From positions 26,239 to 90,238 of the forward strand of contig LSRX01001132.1 of assembly GCA_001939145.1 (NCBI GenBank): DNA of 64,000 bases, in the 5' to 3' direction. This DNA is from Symbiodinium microadriaticum. Lineage: Eukaryota > Sar > Dinophyceae > Suessiales > Symbiodiniaceae. Positions 13,601 to 25,800 of this stretch are shown here, piece by piece; position 1 is the stretch's first letter; every line of letters starts with the position of its first letter. Made by a program: the position numbers and the translations under genes. Below the pieces are notes generated by a model, which made no database searches, was not told the DNA's origin, and saw only the letters and a list, made by a program, of their open reading frames with translations.

Positions 13601-15336
13601 CACGAGGACACCGAACTGCAAATGGTGGTGGTTGGCGCTGGCCGCGCTGATCTCGTGGCCCAGTCGGGTGCTCAAGAACAACGGGCCGATCCAAGGGGCA
13701 CTCAGGCTGGCGGTTTTTGGAGGTACGAGTCAGTGTTTGCAGACTGGAGGCTGCCAAGACATGCAACGATCCTTGCCAAGGACGAAAGCCGTTGAAAAGC
13801 AATTCCCGAACAAGCTGTTTTATGCAGGCCGTATCAGCGGATCATCTGCTGTTTCACACAGATAGAAGTTAAGAAGTCTTCCGTGCACAGGCTGGATGGG
13901 AGCGGAGCGTTATGCTCTGCTGGCCGGATGCGACTACACATTGCTCCCGTCCAGGCCGCTCGAAGTCTCGGCTTAGTGATGAATTCATGGGTGGAACTTC
14001 ACTCGATTTGTCTGCCGGAGGTGGGAGCCATGTGGACTTGTGCAGATGGAGGCGAAGCATTTCAGAAGCTCCGTCCATGTGGGTATGTGAACGGCACACG
14101 AAGTACCTTCGTGCCAATGAAGGCCATGCGCTTGGGAACGCTGCCCATCGTCGCCCCAACCGGAGGTTTGAAGGACACTGTCGAGGCGCGAACTGCTGCT
14201 TGATCAGCACTGCCTGGGTGGCTTTGGGTTGGAAACTGCGGGAAGGATGGCCTGAACGGGCTCTGGACGGATGGTGAGATGACCGTCGAGGCGATTGTGG
14301 AGCAGGAGCTAAATCTGGCTGTGTGGCTCCATTGCGTAATGCGTGAAGCGACCATGATGGGGCAAGTTTCTGCCGATGGTCCTGACTACCGACGATGCGA
14401 CAACAAGGATGCTACTGGTAGTTTGAAGAGTGCTAGACAGCAACAGCTATCCACATGATGTCAGCTTCGTACTGCAAGGAGTCAGAGCCCAGTTTGAGGT
14501 CAGCAAGAGGGGGAACACCCTTAATCTAGGGAAGGCATCATTACGAGGGCAGCGGGACGGGGAAGCCCACAACTTGAATTGATGCGAACCCCTCCTGATG
14601 CACATGATGAAACATGTGATCTGGTCGAAGCTAGGGGGACTCCTGCATCGTGCCTAATTCCCATGCTGATGGCAAGACAGGTCATCGAGACTCTTCGTTA
14701 AGCCACCAGCTACAAATGCAACGTTCTAGGTCCCAGAAGCCCAAGAGTTGCAGCTGGCGGCCAGGAGTCGGTGACGTCCTTGGCCAAGGTCCTGCGCCGA
14801 GCTTGTCAGCTCTTCCAGTCGGAGCCTGGTAAGGCCAGGAAGCCTTGCTTTTGTGCACCCAAAGCTTACAGTCGGGGGAGGCTCCTCTGTGTGTGTGTGT
14901 GTGTTTGTGGAGCATTTTGGGATTGGTTGCTCCGCAGCTGATCGTGCTTGTTCCATCCGACCTGTGCTGACCATTGGACCACTTCGGGACGACTGTGTAA
15001 CGCTGTGCAAGTCACTTTCCGGTCAGAGCTTGGAGCTTCTTCGAAGCACAACCCACGTGAAGCTGCTTTGTGCCGATGTCAGGTAGTTGAGATGAAGAAG
15101 GCTGCGATGGCCGCTGCTGCAGAGTTCACCTGGAGCAATGCAGCACTGCAGTACGAGGCCATGAATAGTGGCGTGATAGATGCATTGTTGCCACGGAGAG
15201 GCACACACACACACTGATGGTGACACCATTACTCTTCTCACAGGCCATCTTCCAGGAGTTGGGCGTCAAGGACGTGCTGCCACAGTGCGGCGGACATGCC
15301 ACAGTCACGCTGGAGACAGACAAACAGGTCTGCTAG
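10686..15336 (+). CDS. Starch/glycogen synthase (GT5), about 25 micro-exons
   Basis: Transfers glucose from a nucleotide sugar to the growing alpha-1,4-glucan; in dinoflagellates this is thought to happen in the cytosol. Successive short exons follow the GT5 fold in order: about 10,686-10,730; 10,890-10,971 (TSEVAPFSKTGGLG, sugar-nucleotide site); 11,015-11,097 (GEAMDGLPIALAALGHRC); 11,182-11,240 (YDQYSEAWDT); about 11,335-11,375 (VHFFHTYKQK); 11,412-11,490 (DYVFVDHPTFLER); 11,552-11,588 (GAKLYGPEWGKD); 11,660-11,730 (DNQARFAYFCKAS); 11,989-12,090 (VVCNDWHSALVPMF); 12,167-12,229 (TAFLCHNAVFQGRF); 12,284-12,390; 12,428-12,480; 12,700-12,795 (ALTVSPSYAKEI); 12,854-12,913 (GILNGVKEGVSP); about 13,043-13,066; 13,138-13,206 (LMCFIGRL); 13,297-13,356 (QKGYDLLLEALMEVLE); 13,605-13,663 (LQMVVVGAG); 13,796-13,827; 13,891-13,954 (ERYALLAGCDYTLLPSR); 14,109-14,190 (MRLGTLPIVAPTGGLKDT); 14,246-14,312 (DGLNGLWTDGEM); 14,760-14,828; about 15,087-15,165 (FTWSNAALQYEAM); 15,244-15,336, stop TAG. 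The motif order leaves little doubt about the family. Soluble versus granule-bound type was not decided. Exon ends are approximate. Confidence 0.9.
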
Positions 15337-16340
15337 ACGATTCTTGGCTGCAAGCTCCGCGCTGTGTCAGTCGAAGCATGGCGGCTAGTGCTTGCTGTAT
15401 CACAATGCTGCCCTTTCTGTTGTCGCAGGCCAGCGGGCAAAAACACAGCAAAGTCGCTGCAGAGCGATTTTTTCTGTACCCTACAGGACCGAGATGGATC
15501 CCGAAAAGCTTCCATCGGGCTCCTCCCGGGTGTTTGCCCATGGAGCCACGATGGAATCCAGGGTGGCAGAATCTGTCAGGAGTTTGCCAAGTTGTGTAGC
15601 CAAAAGGTCACTTACCAACATACTGGCATACCTAGTTCAGGGCTATGCCAGGCAAGTCGCCGGATTGATCATGAGAATATGTACTCGTGAGTGCTGCATC
15701 ATTGCTAGCATGCCAAGAAGGTATGGCAACAAAGCACAAGACAAGTTGAAAATGCTGTGGATCGGAAGGACCACGCCGACATACTGTATGCAGTAGCAGT
15801 CGTTGGCTGCCACCTTTACCACACCCTTGGCAAGCTCTGACCCTCCATTTCAAGGAGACGTCTCATTGAGGTCCCTTCTTAAGCCGCGCTGCTGTTGCTG
15901 GCGTTGCCAATCATTGCTCACTGTGCACACGATGCTGCTGCCAGACCAGGAATCAAAATTATTCAGTGCCTTTGCTTTGGGCAGATGTCACATGCGGCGC
16001 GCTCTGCACCAATTTCAAGCTAATTCATTGAATCAGTTTTCCTGTGTCGCTGTGGCAGAGCTTCTTCCTGCTCGAGGGTTGGGCTCTAGGCGAACTGATC
16101 AACTGATCTGTTCCACGCATGCTCCTTGAATGGTCCACGGGGCCAAAGTCCGCAAAAGGCTACGAGAGCCAGAGGTTGGACCGATTGCGGGCATCTGAAT
16201 GCTGAGTTTCGAAAGACTCTTCAGCTCTATCTTGCCAGCACAAGCTGCGTGCCCCCCGCCCAAAAAGCCGTCGTGATCCGTCGTGTCAGCAGCGCAGAAG
16301 GCGGCAGCGAGCCTTGCTAGTAATTATAGAGAGATAGCTG
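15337..16340. other. Gap without a recognised gene
   Basis: Downstream of the synthase stop. A 134-codon + strand frame (15,392-15,796) is open but matches nothing I know, and competing frames of similar length overlap it. There are short (CA)n and (TG)n runs nearby. Probably 3' flanking sequence. Confidence 0.35.
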
Positions 16341-16342
16341 CA

Positions 16343-18450
16343 GGGCAGTGCAAACGCAGGTCGGCGCAGAGGTGGCCGACAACTTGGACAAGGTCCCCTC
16401 CAAGAGAGCAGAATTTCCCGGGGACTCCACACAAAAGCCGGCATCTTCTCTGCTCCTTAATCTCCTTATCTTGCTTTGGATCGACAGTTGCAGAGCGCCA
16501 CAGGTCGGATCTGGAGCTGTGCTGGATCTGAGTTTGCCAAGGCTGCTTTGATGCTCTCGTGACGAAGTAGAGGCATTATGATGTATATAAGTTTGCAACG
16601 AAGCGTGTCATTAGCATTAGCTGGATTTCCTGGAGTTTTCTCGCCGCTCAGCACCGTGTCAAGTCCAGACGAGGAGCCACCCGCCAGTTAACGCGCTGTT
16701 GCACCATCCCTGTTCGCCACGGATGATGCTGGCTTACGAACTCGAAATGGGGTAAACCGTGGAAGTGGTCTAATTTCCGGCGAGGATGCAGATAATTGCC
16801 GCAAGGTATACGTACTCTAAGGTCTGCGGGAGTTGTTCAATTTTTGTGTTCCGCGAGCCGGGCTTTATAATGAAGGAGGCCTCCTTGTGCGCTCCTGCTG
16901 CGACCGTTGTTTGAAGGCACGCCACAGAACGTGATCGCGAGCGCGGCCGTGCCCAATGCTGAGAATGGAAAAGAAATCATGGTAGATCATGGCAGCATGC
17001 TGCATCCTGCATGTACAGCTAGCGTGAGCAAATTGTGTACGCTTGGTAACTGCAAGGCTTGCTGCCTCTGCCAAGAGCCATCATCTGTGGTCTCCTCAGT
17101 GCTGTGTTGCTTCCAGGCGGTGGCACGTAGTGAAGTTTGCAAGTCAGACTGGGTCTCTTGGCAGGAGCATCCAAGTTCCACTGAATTCAATTCTTTTGCA
17201 CAGAGTGCCTGTCGCCAGATGTAAATTAGAGTCCTCCGCTGTCGCAGTTGCGAACAGCAGCTCGAAGGCCACCAATCATGTCTGCCCTGCTTGCCATGTC
17301 CACTCCTGAGACGTCGATCGCCGTGTCTACGCCTTGTGAAGCTGTAGCACTGTAAGGAGAAGCTAAATGAGCATTCTGTAAATATGTCTGAACTGATGCG
17401 ATATTGCAGTGGTTAGGAAGTAGGTCGAGCTAGAGTCCAGAGGGTGCTTTGCTTTGCTCAGTCAGGCCAGCATTTGCTATACCTGCGCCCGCACGGAGCT
17501 GTCAGATCGACGATGCCCTGCATGTGGTGATGCCGGGCTTCTAGAGATGCAAGCTGTCTCGCTGATCTGTTTGTCGAGTCCGGATTGCGAGAGAAGGCGA
17601 GAAGCGTGTGCAACTCGACAATATTCGCTGCACTCTGAGGTTGAGAAGAACGCGGAGCCCTTGAGCCACTACCTGGCTGCTGGCGAGGCCAGGAGGGGCC
17701 CGAGCAACGGCGTCAGCATGCGCCAGCCGACGTTCATCCACACCTGTGCAAAAACAGGTGGGAGAAGGAATTCGAACCTAGTCGTAACTGTGAATCTGTA
17801 GCAAGCGGAACATTCCCACGACCCCGGAGGGTCCTAAACGCACGGAGCTTGCCATGGCTTGCCTTTCCTTGCCTTTCGCCTTTGGGAGGCCTGGGAGGCA
17901 GCCATGGGCCTGGCAAATCGTGCCGGCGAGGCACCAGAGCCGCAGCAAATTCTCTGGGGCACCAAAGCCAGCTTTCCGCAGCGAAGGCTCTCAACGAGGT
18001 AGAGGCATTTGCGACACGCATGGGGCCCAGCTGGACCAGAAATCGTGGCATCGCTCGACTCATCCCGACTCGGACTTTGTCTATGTTGATCCGCCCCTAC
18101 AGCTTTGCTGCCATCTATCGCCCACATTTGCCCCGGGCCAGCCTTTCGGGACGAAGTGCAATTTCTCGCGAGCTTGACTGCAGACCACGGCAGGGCAAGT
18201 CGTAGATGCTGTGTTGCATAGGTGCGTTTTCCAGCGACGGATCGCCTCTGATCTTGCGATGCCCTCGGCAGGGATGGACACTCCCGGGTCAGGACGTCCG
18301 AAAAGACTGAGCATGGATGAAATGCCTATGGCACAGAGTCACGCAGGTGTCCTGACCTTGCTTGAGGCACGCAGAAGACCAGGCAGCGCTGCGACGGACG
18401 ATCTCCCGTCAGGCTGCCGGAAAGGAAGTGTGCAAAGTGTACTGCAATAG
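16343..18450 (+). CDS. Unrecognised multi-exon gene (exon-like pieces)
   Basis: Four + strand pieces look coding by composition and by long readable frames between plausible AG acceptors. They are about 16,343-16,440 (VQTQVGAEVADNLDKVPSKR), about 17,625-17,760 (EVEKNAEPLSHYLAAGEARR, then QPTFIHTCAKTG), about 17,950-18,170 (frame uncertain) and about 18,235-18,450 (MPSAGMDTPGSGRPKRLSM, then VLTLLEARRRPGSAATDD), the last ending in TAG at 18,448-18,450. I recognise no domain. The pieces may belong to one gene or to two, and some may be chance frames. The last piece is basic and Ser/Pro-rich like a protein tail. Confidence 0.35.
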
Positions 18451-18643
18451 ACTGTAATAAGGAATTACTGTAAGTGTTTAAAGCAAAGGGAAGAGATACT
18501 CGCTCTTATCAGGCTCAGCTCCAGGTCTCTCACTGCTGCTTCAAGTGTGGTGCAGCGAGCTCTTCCTTTGACCTGGTCCTGCCCTGAGCTTTTGCGCCGG
18601 CCCTTGTTAAAAGAGATGCGATAAATGATGGCCTACCGTAGGC

Positions 18644-19120
18644 TTGCAGCAAATGCTCGGTGGCTCTTTGCTCCGCTTGTGTGGGCCTTCTCCTCAGCAG
18701 GCCTCAAGAACTTCTTTTCTGGCTCTTCTCGCTCCAAAGCCAGGTCGGCTCGGCGAGAGGCCCTGCTGCACTGGCCCCAGCGGAATCCCCCCAAGGACCG
18801 CTGAGCTCAAGGACATCCCCAAACAATCGCTCAGGTCCTGGTTGCAAGGACACCGAAGTTTTCAATGTCGAGCACCGAGCTCTCGCGGAAGACTCGCACA
18901 GTCGGATCTGCCCCTGTGCCAAGCTGCCAAGGTGGCAGCTGTTCGTTTCCACCAGAGTGCGCACCAGATCACCACGTCCGTGCCGAGCCTCGGGCAGTGC
19001 TCACATTTCAGTTCTTCAAGCGAGATCCTGAAATTCCAATCGCAGCACTCTTCAGCCGATTTTTGCTTGGAAAGGGCTTCTGGTGCTAAAAAATTGAACC
19101 TGTGGTTGCACCTGGCATGA
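18644..19120 (+). CDS. Hypothetical ORF, 158 codons, no family recognised
   Basis: An uninterrupted + strand frame much longer than typical exons here. It is Ser/Gln/Leu-rich and includes a segment reading HQSAHQITTSVPSLGQCSHF. A second frame is also open over part of it, so the choice of frame is not secure. It ends beside an A-run and an abrupt change to AT-rich sequence at about 19,130. It might be an intronless retrocopy fragment or chance. Confidence 0.3.
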   Translation: MQQMLGGSLLRLCGPSPQQASRTSFLALLAPKPGRLGERPCCTGPSGIPPRTAELKDIPKQSLRSWLQGHRSFQCRAPSSRGRLAQSDLPLCQAAKVAAVRFHQSAHQITTSVPSLGQCSHFSSSSEILKFQSQHSSADFCLERASGAKKLNLWLHLA

Positions 19121-19124
19121 TCGG

Positions 19125-19565
19125 TCTGGGATATTTTGAAACGATAAGGAAAAGAAGAACAACCAACAAACGAATGAATGCGGCACGCGCCGGCGAATAA
19201 AAAAGCACACGGAAATTAGCAACCTCAACACAAAAGCAACCAACAAAAACACAGCTTTGAGGCGTGTTTATTTGCAGTCTTTATTTTCACCTGTTTTCCG
19301 TTAGAAAAAACCCTTGACAGCAGACGAAAAGTTGAAAATGGAAAGACACACGAAATAGTTATGCAAAACCAGCGAATACAAACCAAATACCTCTCCCGTC
19401 CCATCCACAATGTCAGGATTAATAGCACTGTTTTTGCTGTTTCTGTTGTATTTCTATCGCTATGAATTGCTTTTCGCGCATCTATGTTTGATTTCCAGAT
19501 TTCACAGTAGTTTCCAGGCCTCATTCCAGGGCTTGCGCCTGCGAAGGCTGCCAGTCTCTGGGAGG
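19125..19565. other. AT-rich block
   Basis: About 430 bp of clearly more AT-rich, A-rich sequence between GC-balanced neighbours. It contains runs such as AACAACCAACAAACGAATGAATG and A-rich words without long frames that look coding. The sharp change in composition at both sides suggests an inserted segment of different origin, but I see no terminal repeats. Confidence 0.35.
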
Positions 19566-19654
19566 GCATCTTGTACCTCGGCAAGGAGAAGCGAGCAATG
19601 CCACCGGACTGTTGTTTCTGTCACGTCTCCAACAAGCAAAGGTGAGGACGCCGG

Positions 19655-19870
19655 TCAATCAGCACGATTTGCAAAGGCCACCTTCGCAACTTGGGCTCAA
19701 GCATTGGCCATGGATCGCGTTCAATCAGCAGAAGCAAATTGATGCCTTTGACCAGCCACGGAACCGGACGGCGCAGAATGGAGCATCTCTAGAGATGTGC
19801 AGTTGACTAGACCTCTTTGACTAGATCGGGCAACCCAAGTCCAATCATAGGGATGCAGCAGCACGGGCTG
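19655..19870 (+). repeat. Dispersed repeat, copy 2 (pairs with 985-1,340)
   Basis: This is the shorter version of the repeat near 1 kb. It shares GCAAAGGCCA, CTCAAGCATTGGCCATGGAT and the block starting GGCGCAGAATGGAGC, followed by CGGGCAACCCAAGTCCAAT. It sits directly upstream of the 155-bp array. Confidence 0.65.
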
Positions 19871-19894
19871 GAGAGACCAATTCGAATGGCGACA

Positions 19895-21600
19895 CGCTTG
19901 GATGCACAGATTGCGGCAACCGTGGAAAGTCGGCGAGATGTACAGCGATTGGCCGGAGGCGCGGTTGCTGCCATCTGTTGCATCCTCGGAAATACTTGGA
20001 ACCAGATGTTGGTGTGGGATGCACAGATTGCGGCAACCGTGCAGGTACGTGAATCAAGCTTCTCGGAAGTCGGCGAGATTGCCAGCGATGGGCCAGAGGC
20101 GCGGTTGCTGCCATGTGTTGCATCCTCGGAATTCCTTGGAATCGGAAGTTGATGTGGGATGCACAGATTGCGGCAACCGTGCAGGTATGTGAAGCTTCTC
20201 GGAAGTCGGCGTGATGGGTAGCGATTGGCCAGAGGCACGCTGAATACGCGGTTGCTGCCATCTAAGAACTCGCTGCATCTTTGGAATTACTTGGAACCGG
20301 ATGTTGATGTGGGATGCACAGATTGCGGCAACCGTGCAGGTATGTGAAGCTTCTCGGAAGTCGGCGTGATGGGTAGCGATTGGCCAGAGGCACGCTGAAT
20401 ACGCGGTTGCTGCCATCTAAGAACTCGCTGCATCTTTGGAATTACTTGGAACCGGATGTTGATGTGGGATGCACAGATTGCGGCAACCGTGCAGGTATGT
20501 GAAGCTTCTCGGAAGTCGGCGTGATGGGTAGCGATTGGCCAGAGGCACGCTGAATACGCGGTTGCTGCCATCTAAGAACTCGCTGCATCTTTGGAATTAC
20601 TTGGAACCGGATGTTGATGTGGGATGCACAGATTGCGGCAACCGTGCAGGTATGTGAAGCTTCTCGGAAGTCGGCGTGATGGGTAGCGATTGGCCAGAGG
20701 CACGCTGAATACGCGGTTGCTGCCATCTAAGAACTCGCTGCATCTTTGGAATTACTTGGAACCGGATGTTGATGTGGGATGCACAGATTGCGGCAACCGT
20801 GCAGGTATGTGAAGCTTCTCGGAAGTCGGCGTGATGGGTAGCGATTGGCCAGAGGCACGCTGAATACGCGGTTGCTGCCATCTAAGAACTCGCTGCATCT
20901 TTGGAATTACTTGGAACCGGATGTTGATGTGGGATGCACAGATTGCGGCAACCGTGCAGGTATGTGAAGCTTCTCGGAAGTCGGCGTGATGGGTAGCGAT
21001 TGGCCAGAGGCACGCTGAATACGCGGTTGCTGCCATCTAAGAACTCGCTGCATCTTTGGAATTACTTGGAACCGGATGTTGATGTGGGATGCACAGATTG
21101 CGGCAACCGTGCAGGTATGTGAAGCTTCTCGGAAGTCGGCGTGATGGGTAGCGATTGGCCAGAGGCACGCTGAATACGCGGTTGCTGCCATCTAAGAACT
21201 CGCTGCATCTTTGGAATTACTTGGAACCGGATGTTGATGTGGGATGCACAGATTGCGGCAACCGTGCAGGTAAGTGAATCAAGCTTCTCGGAAGTCTGCG
21301 AGATCGCCAGCGATGGGCCAGAGGCGAGTTGCTGCCATCTGTTCCTTCCTCGGAATTCCTCGGAATCGGAAGTCGATGTGAGATGCACAGATTGCGGCAA
21401 CCGTGCAGGTATGTGAAGCTTCTCGGAAGTCGGCGAGATGGGTAAGTCGGCGAGATGAACAGCGATTGGCCAGAGGCGCGTTTGCTGCCATCTGTTGCAT
21501 CCTCGGAATTCCTTGGAATCGGAAGTTGATCTGGGATGCACAGATTGCGGCAACCGTGCAGGTTTGTGAAGCTTCTCCGAAGTCGGCGAGATGGCACGCC
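19895..21600. repeat. 155-bp tandem repeat array with diverged edges
   Basis: The word GATGCACAGATTGCGGCAAC occurs twelve times, starting near 19,901, 20,018, 20,158, 20,313, 20,468, 20,623, 20,778, 20,933, 21,088, 21,243, 21,380 and 21,535. Seven consecutive intervals are exactly 155 bp and the central units read as identical; the flanking units are shorter (117, about 140 and about 137 bp) and diverged. This is the profile of recent unequal exchange in the middle of an older minisatellite. Minus-strand frames of 94 codons run through each unit, but 155 is not a multiple of three, so a long repeat protein is not encoded. Confidence 0.95.
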
Positions 21601-21609
21601 TCCTCGTCT

Positions 21610-22860
21610 TGCTGCCACACGACGCATGGCTCCCATCCGTTCCAGTTTAATGGATGGGGGCCATTACATCAGATGCGAACGTGGCCAAATGCGCAGTTGC
21701 TGACGACATCACACGGCTGATGCTGCATGCCCAGCTTGTTAGCCAGAGTAGCTGGGGTGCGTAGATGGCAGATGTACAGAAGCGAAGAGTGTCAGAGGTT
21801 CAACAATGCTCAACATGTTTCACTGGGCCAGCACTGGAACTGCACGCAAGTTGGCTGTTCCAGTCGCAAAGAATGTGTCCATGTTAAGAGCACGAGGTGC
21901 ATGAACAAAGCAACCATCATCGTAAGCACATGCAAACACAAGGCAAACATGACTGCAACGACATGTTGGTTGCATTGTAGCAGCGAAAGGATTGCGACTA
22001 GTTATTGCTGGCGCTCAGTTTTCCGGGTTGGATCATGTGCTGCTGAAGGAGCTTCTCGAAAGCAGTCCGCAAGGCTCCAGTGCTTCGACACCGGCACGTT
22101 TTTGGATCGACGAGGGGAAGGGATCCCACAGCGCCCTTTAAATGGAGAGCAGACTGCAAGCTTAGGCTCAAGTGCAAGCACGTTCCGTGTGCTTGTGGAA
22201 GGCTCACCCGTTGCGGCTGACGCCAGTTCAGGCTATGGGTGTCAAGCGGACGTATTGACGAATTGACCCTCTTTCAGATCATGCATCATGCATCTGAATT
22301 CCTGAGCAGTAGTTGCATAACCGGAAAAGTAGTCGAAGGCAGTATCAGTGATGACTGTTCTGATGCAGGGCCTGGAAAACCACGCCTGTTGGGGCACCCG
22401 GCAACTTCAATGTGACTCCTAAAGCCTGAATCAGACTGCCAGGAAGAGCTCTCCGTTAAGAGTTGTGCAGCTTCTGTTCAGTCCACAGTGACAAGAGAAT
22501 GCATGCCAACATGTCATTTATTCTCCGTTGGCTTCTTTGGCTCCCGGTCAGACATGGCACAGAAAGGCATTAGGCTGACCAGTTTTGCAGCACTGTAAAG
22601 ACCGCTGCCCGTGCCCTGGTCTGCAGTCCGGTTGTGAGGAATTGCTTCGAGAGCGCATCAAGTGGCTGTTGAGATATCCTCAGACTCAGCATGACTTTCC
22701 CAGCAACAGAACAGCCGCCGTGCCAGGTGAAGTTCATGGCGTGCAATGCTCCTTCTGAGCTCGCTGGAGGAGATGCCTCGCCGCATGGCTTCTAACAGGA
22801 AAGTGTTGAGAGGAACAGCTGGGGCGTGGTTCACAGAGGACGAGCATCTGACGCATCAGG
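21610..22860. other. Stretch between the array and the first Mei2-like gene
   Basis: No family is recognised. A + strand frame at 21,727-22,266 has a coding-like end (about 22,090-22,266, including SSASTFRVLVEGSPVAADAS and a stop at 22,264-22,266). It could be an upstream exon of the Mei2-like copy 1 or unrelated. The rest shows no feature I can support. Confidence 0.3.
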
Positions 22861-22869
22861 AAATCCCAA

Positions 22870-25800
22870 ATCGTCAACTTCAACTTTGAGCTGGAAGCCG
22901 GAAGTGCCACGAAGCAGGAGGGCAAGGAGGGTGAGGTGCTTTGCGAAGCTCAGGCTGCACTTGGGCTCCCCTCTCGGTGTCAGCGCCACGCTCTTCGGTC
23001 CGAGGTCAAAAGCACCTTCCTGGACATGGGGGATGGGCTCAGTCTCAAGAAACGCCCTTCGCTTGCAGAGCTGGATCTTCTGGTCGTTGATTAGGGTTAT
23101 GTCCGACTCAATAGTGCTAATCCTCGAGAATCTCCCAAACCGCAACTTAGGATAAACAATTAATAAGTGAATTCCAGGTTTGCAGGGCATGTGGAAACAT
23201 GGGGAGAATCAGGCGGAAATAGGAAACTACTCGTAGGAGAAACATCGAAAGGGATGGTTAACATAGGTAAACATAGGAATGCAGGGTAAACCCGAGGAAG
23301 AACAGGAAAAACGCAAGACCCAGGAGGTGGAAAGGAGCGCGGTAAGAGCGGGCCGGGGTTCTTTTTCTCCTATTTTATCTCTATTTCCGGAAACCGGAAT
23401 TCCAATTTCTTGATTTATATCCTATTGTGGGCCATATTTGCGATCTGACTAGAGTTAGCGCAAGAGTCCTGCACCAGCTTAGGGCCAAGGCTCGTGCATG
23501 ATTCAGCAAAATTGGAAAGACATTTCCCAGCCAAGGATTCCGGACCTTTCGCAAGGCCTGGAGTACGAGCCGCAGCACATCCCACACGTGAAGGGTACTT
23601 TACGGGCTTAAAGTTTGCTCAATGTTTAAGAGTGGCTCTGTGAAGTGCCATTCGTGCTACAGTAGTATACTGCCGCTGTTCCAGCTTTTCTGCGGCTGCT
23701 GCTATCGCTGGACAGCTACTGCATGCAATATAAGACTGCCCTCCATTACCGCAATTTCAGCCAGCAGAAACAATCATGATCTTGTTGTATCGGGGTCGTA
23801 AGTGCAGTACAATAAGAGCAAACTTTAGCAGAATGCATGGTGCTAGAGCTAGAGGGCACAGACGTGGCCCAGCATCAGTTCTATTTTCGCCACCGGGAAA
23901 CGAGGTTGAAATCAGGACGGACGTGGTACGATAGCTGGTACAAAGAACTTCGTGCTGCGCAGAGGTCTTATGATGCTTTATTTGCAAGGAGAGCCAATTC
24001 TCGCAATGGGGGTAGACGTGGGATGGGTGGGAGGAGCGCAATTCGAGCAGAACATGCACACGTGTGTGGCAGACCTAAGTCGCTTGCATAGCTCGCTTCC
24101 CAAGATTCTAGTCGCGAGAGGCCTCTACAGACGGAAACTTGGACGACGGAGAGGGCCCAGAGGAGCCTTGTTCTGTTGGATTCAGACTGTGTGGCAGTGT
24201 TGTGTTGCTCACACTGATCATGCGAGAGCAAACCTGGCCAGGTCTACGAGCCAGGCACATTTTCCCCTAAGTGTGTCGTCGAGGGCTTGGCATCTGTGAT
24301 CATCTGTGCTTTTGTGAACACGCCCGCGTTGCGTTCTCTGGAGCTGAGCTGAAGGATCGCTCGGAGTCAGAGGACTCGGAGATAAAGGCCGATCTGCCTG
24401 GGGCTTTGAATACCTGAGTGTCGAACTGTCGAACTTGCAAGCTCACGGAGGGTCGTCCCACCATGACGTTGTGGAGTCTGTAGAGAGCGACACTGCCACA
24501 TGGCCGTGCCTGCTTATACCGTCCGGCACTTTGTAAATCTTGGGCGAAGCAATGTAGAGTAATGTAGAGCAAGAGTTGCAACAGCTCCATGCCGCAATGC
24601 CTGCACCTTCGTCTTGCTCGCAGACTGGCGCGACAACGCCCACAATGCCCTCTGGAGCAGAGGTCTGCGCATTTTTCGGGGGCAGGGAAGAAGGGAGAGG
24701 GCGCATTTCTGCGATTTTCTACGTGTTGGATTCGCTGAGATAGTCGGCCTGTGGTCTTCACTTCATCCTATACCTGCAAGTGCTCACTTCTAATTGTAAA
24801 AATCCTTGCAGGACAACAGCGAACCTGAGACCTGTGAAGAAAAGTGCGAAGAGGAGTCGGAAGAAGCAGCACTGATGCATGGCTGTAGAGACCGCCCCTG
24901 CGATCCAAGAATAGCAGGAGCACGGCGAATGGCCAAAGCAGGCGGGTCTTGTGCGTGCAGCTGTTGTTCAGTTTCGGGTGATTTCGGGTGGCCCGATCTC
25001 GACACTTGATCTCTTAGCCACCATGCTGCCATCTGTGCGAGTGCCCGACATAGCACAATCCTTGCGTTAGCCTCCAAGCAGAGTCAAGCCGAGCAGGTTT
25101 CATGCTTCTCTTTAGTTGCTGTGTGAGAGCCGTTTGAGTTCACAGGATTCAAGCCGAAGGAGGCCGCGCACAACGGTGATGATGCGAAATCTGCCCAACA
25201 ACTACACAAGGCCCGTGTCTGCATGTGCGGCACTGCAGCAAGCAGCACGTACCAAGTGGCTGTGCAGGTCCATGCTGCTACAGCTGCTTGATTCACGCGA
25301 CTTCGCCGGACAGTACGATTTTCTCTACCTCCCGATCGACTTCACGCGTAGGGCAAACCTTGGTTACGCCTTCGTTAATCTCGTCAGTGAGGACCGCCAG
25401 CTCAGCCGTGTGCTGTGGTGCTTCGTAGAGTCGTAGAGGGCATGTGTTACGGATGCCCTGCGTCAGGAAGCCGTTGCGTCATTTTGGGAGCTCTTCGATG
25501 GGTTCAGCGCATGGTCCTTCCCTTCCTCGAAGGCTGCAGCTCTGTTGTAGACCGCCGTGAGGCGACCTGTCAGTGGCCCCCCGCCCCTAATCATGCTAAA
25601 ACAGAGTGTCATCCTGCACGATCCTGCGAAAGTCATGCAAGCCTCTCCTTGTCGCAGGTTTGTGAGGTGTCCTGGAGCGGGCCGAAGCAAGGGTTCAAGG
25701 CCCACGTGGACCGCTACAAGAATAGCCCCGTGATGCACAAGCCACTGGGCGTTGGGACAGCCAGAGTTGATGTCAGTCGCGGGGTAAGGCTTGCCTTCGA

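Noticed and set aside
20287-21191. Six identical 94-codon minus-strand ORFs
   Set aside because: They are shadows of identical tandem units; 155 is not divisible by three and the frames overlap without forming one protein.
19895-21600. Regularly spaced repeats resembling a CRISPR array
   Set aside because: Whole 155-bp units are repeated with no unique spacers, the genome is eukaryotic, and no cas-like gene is present.
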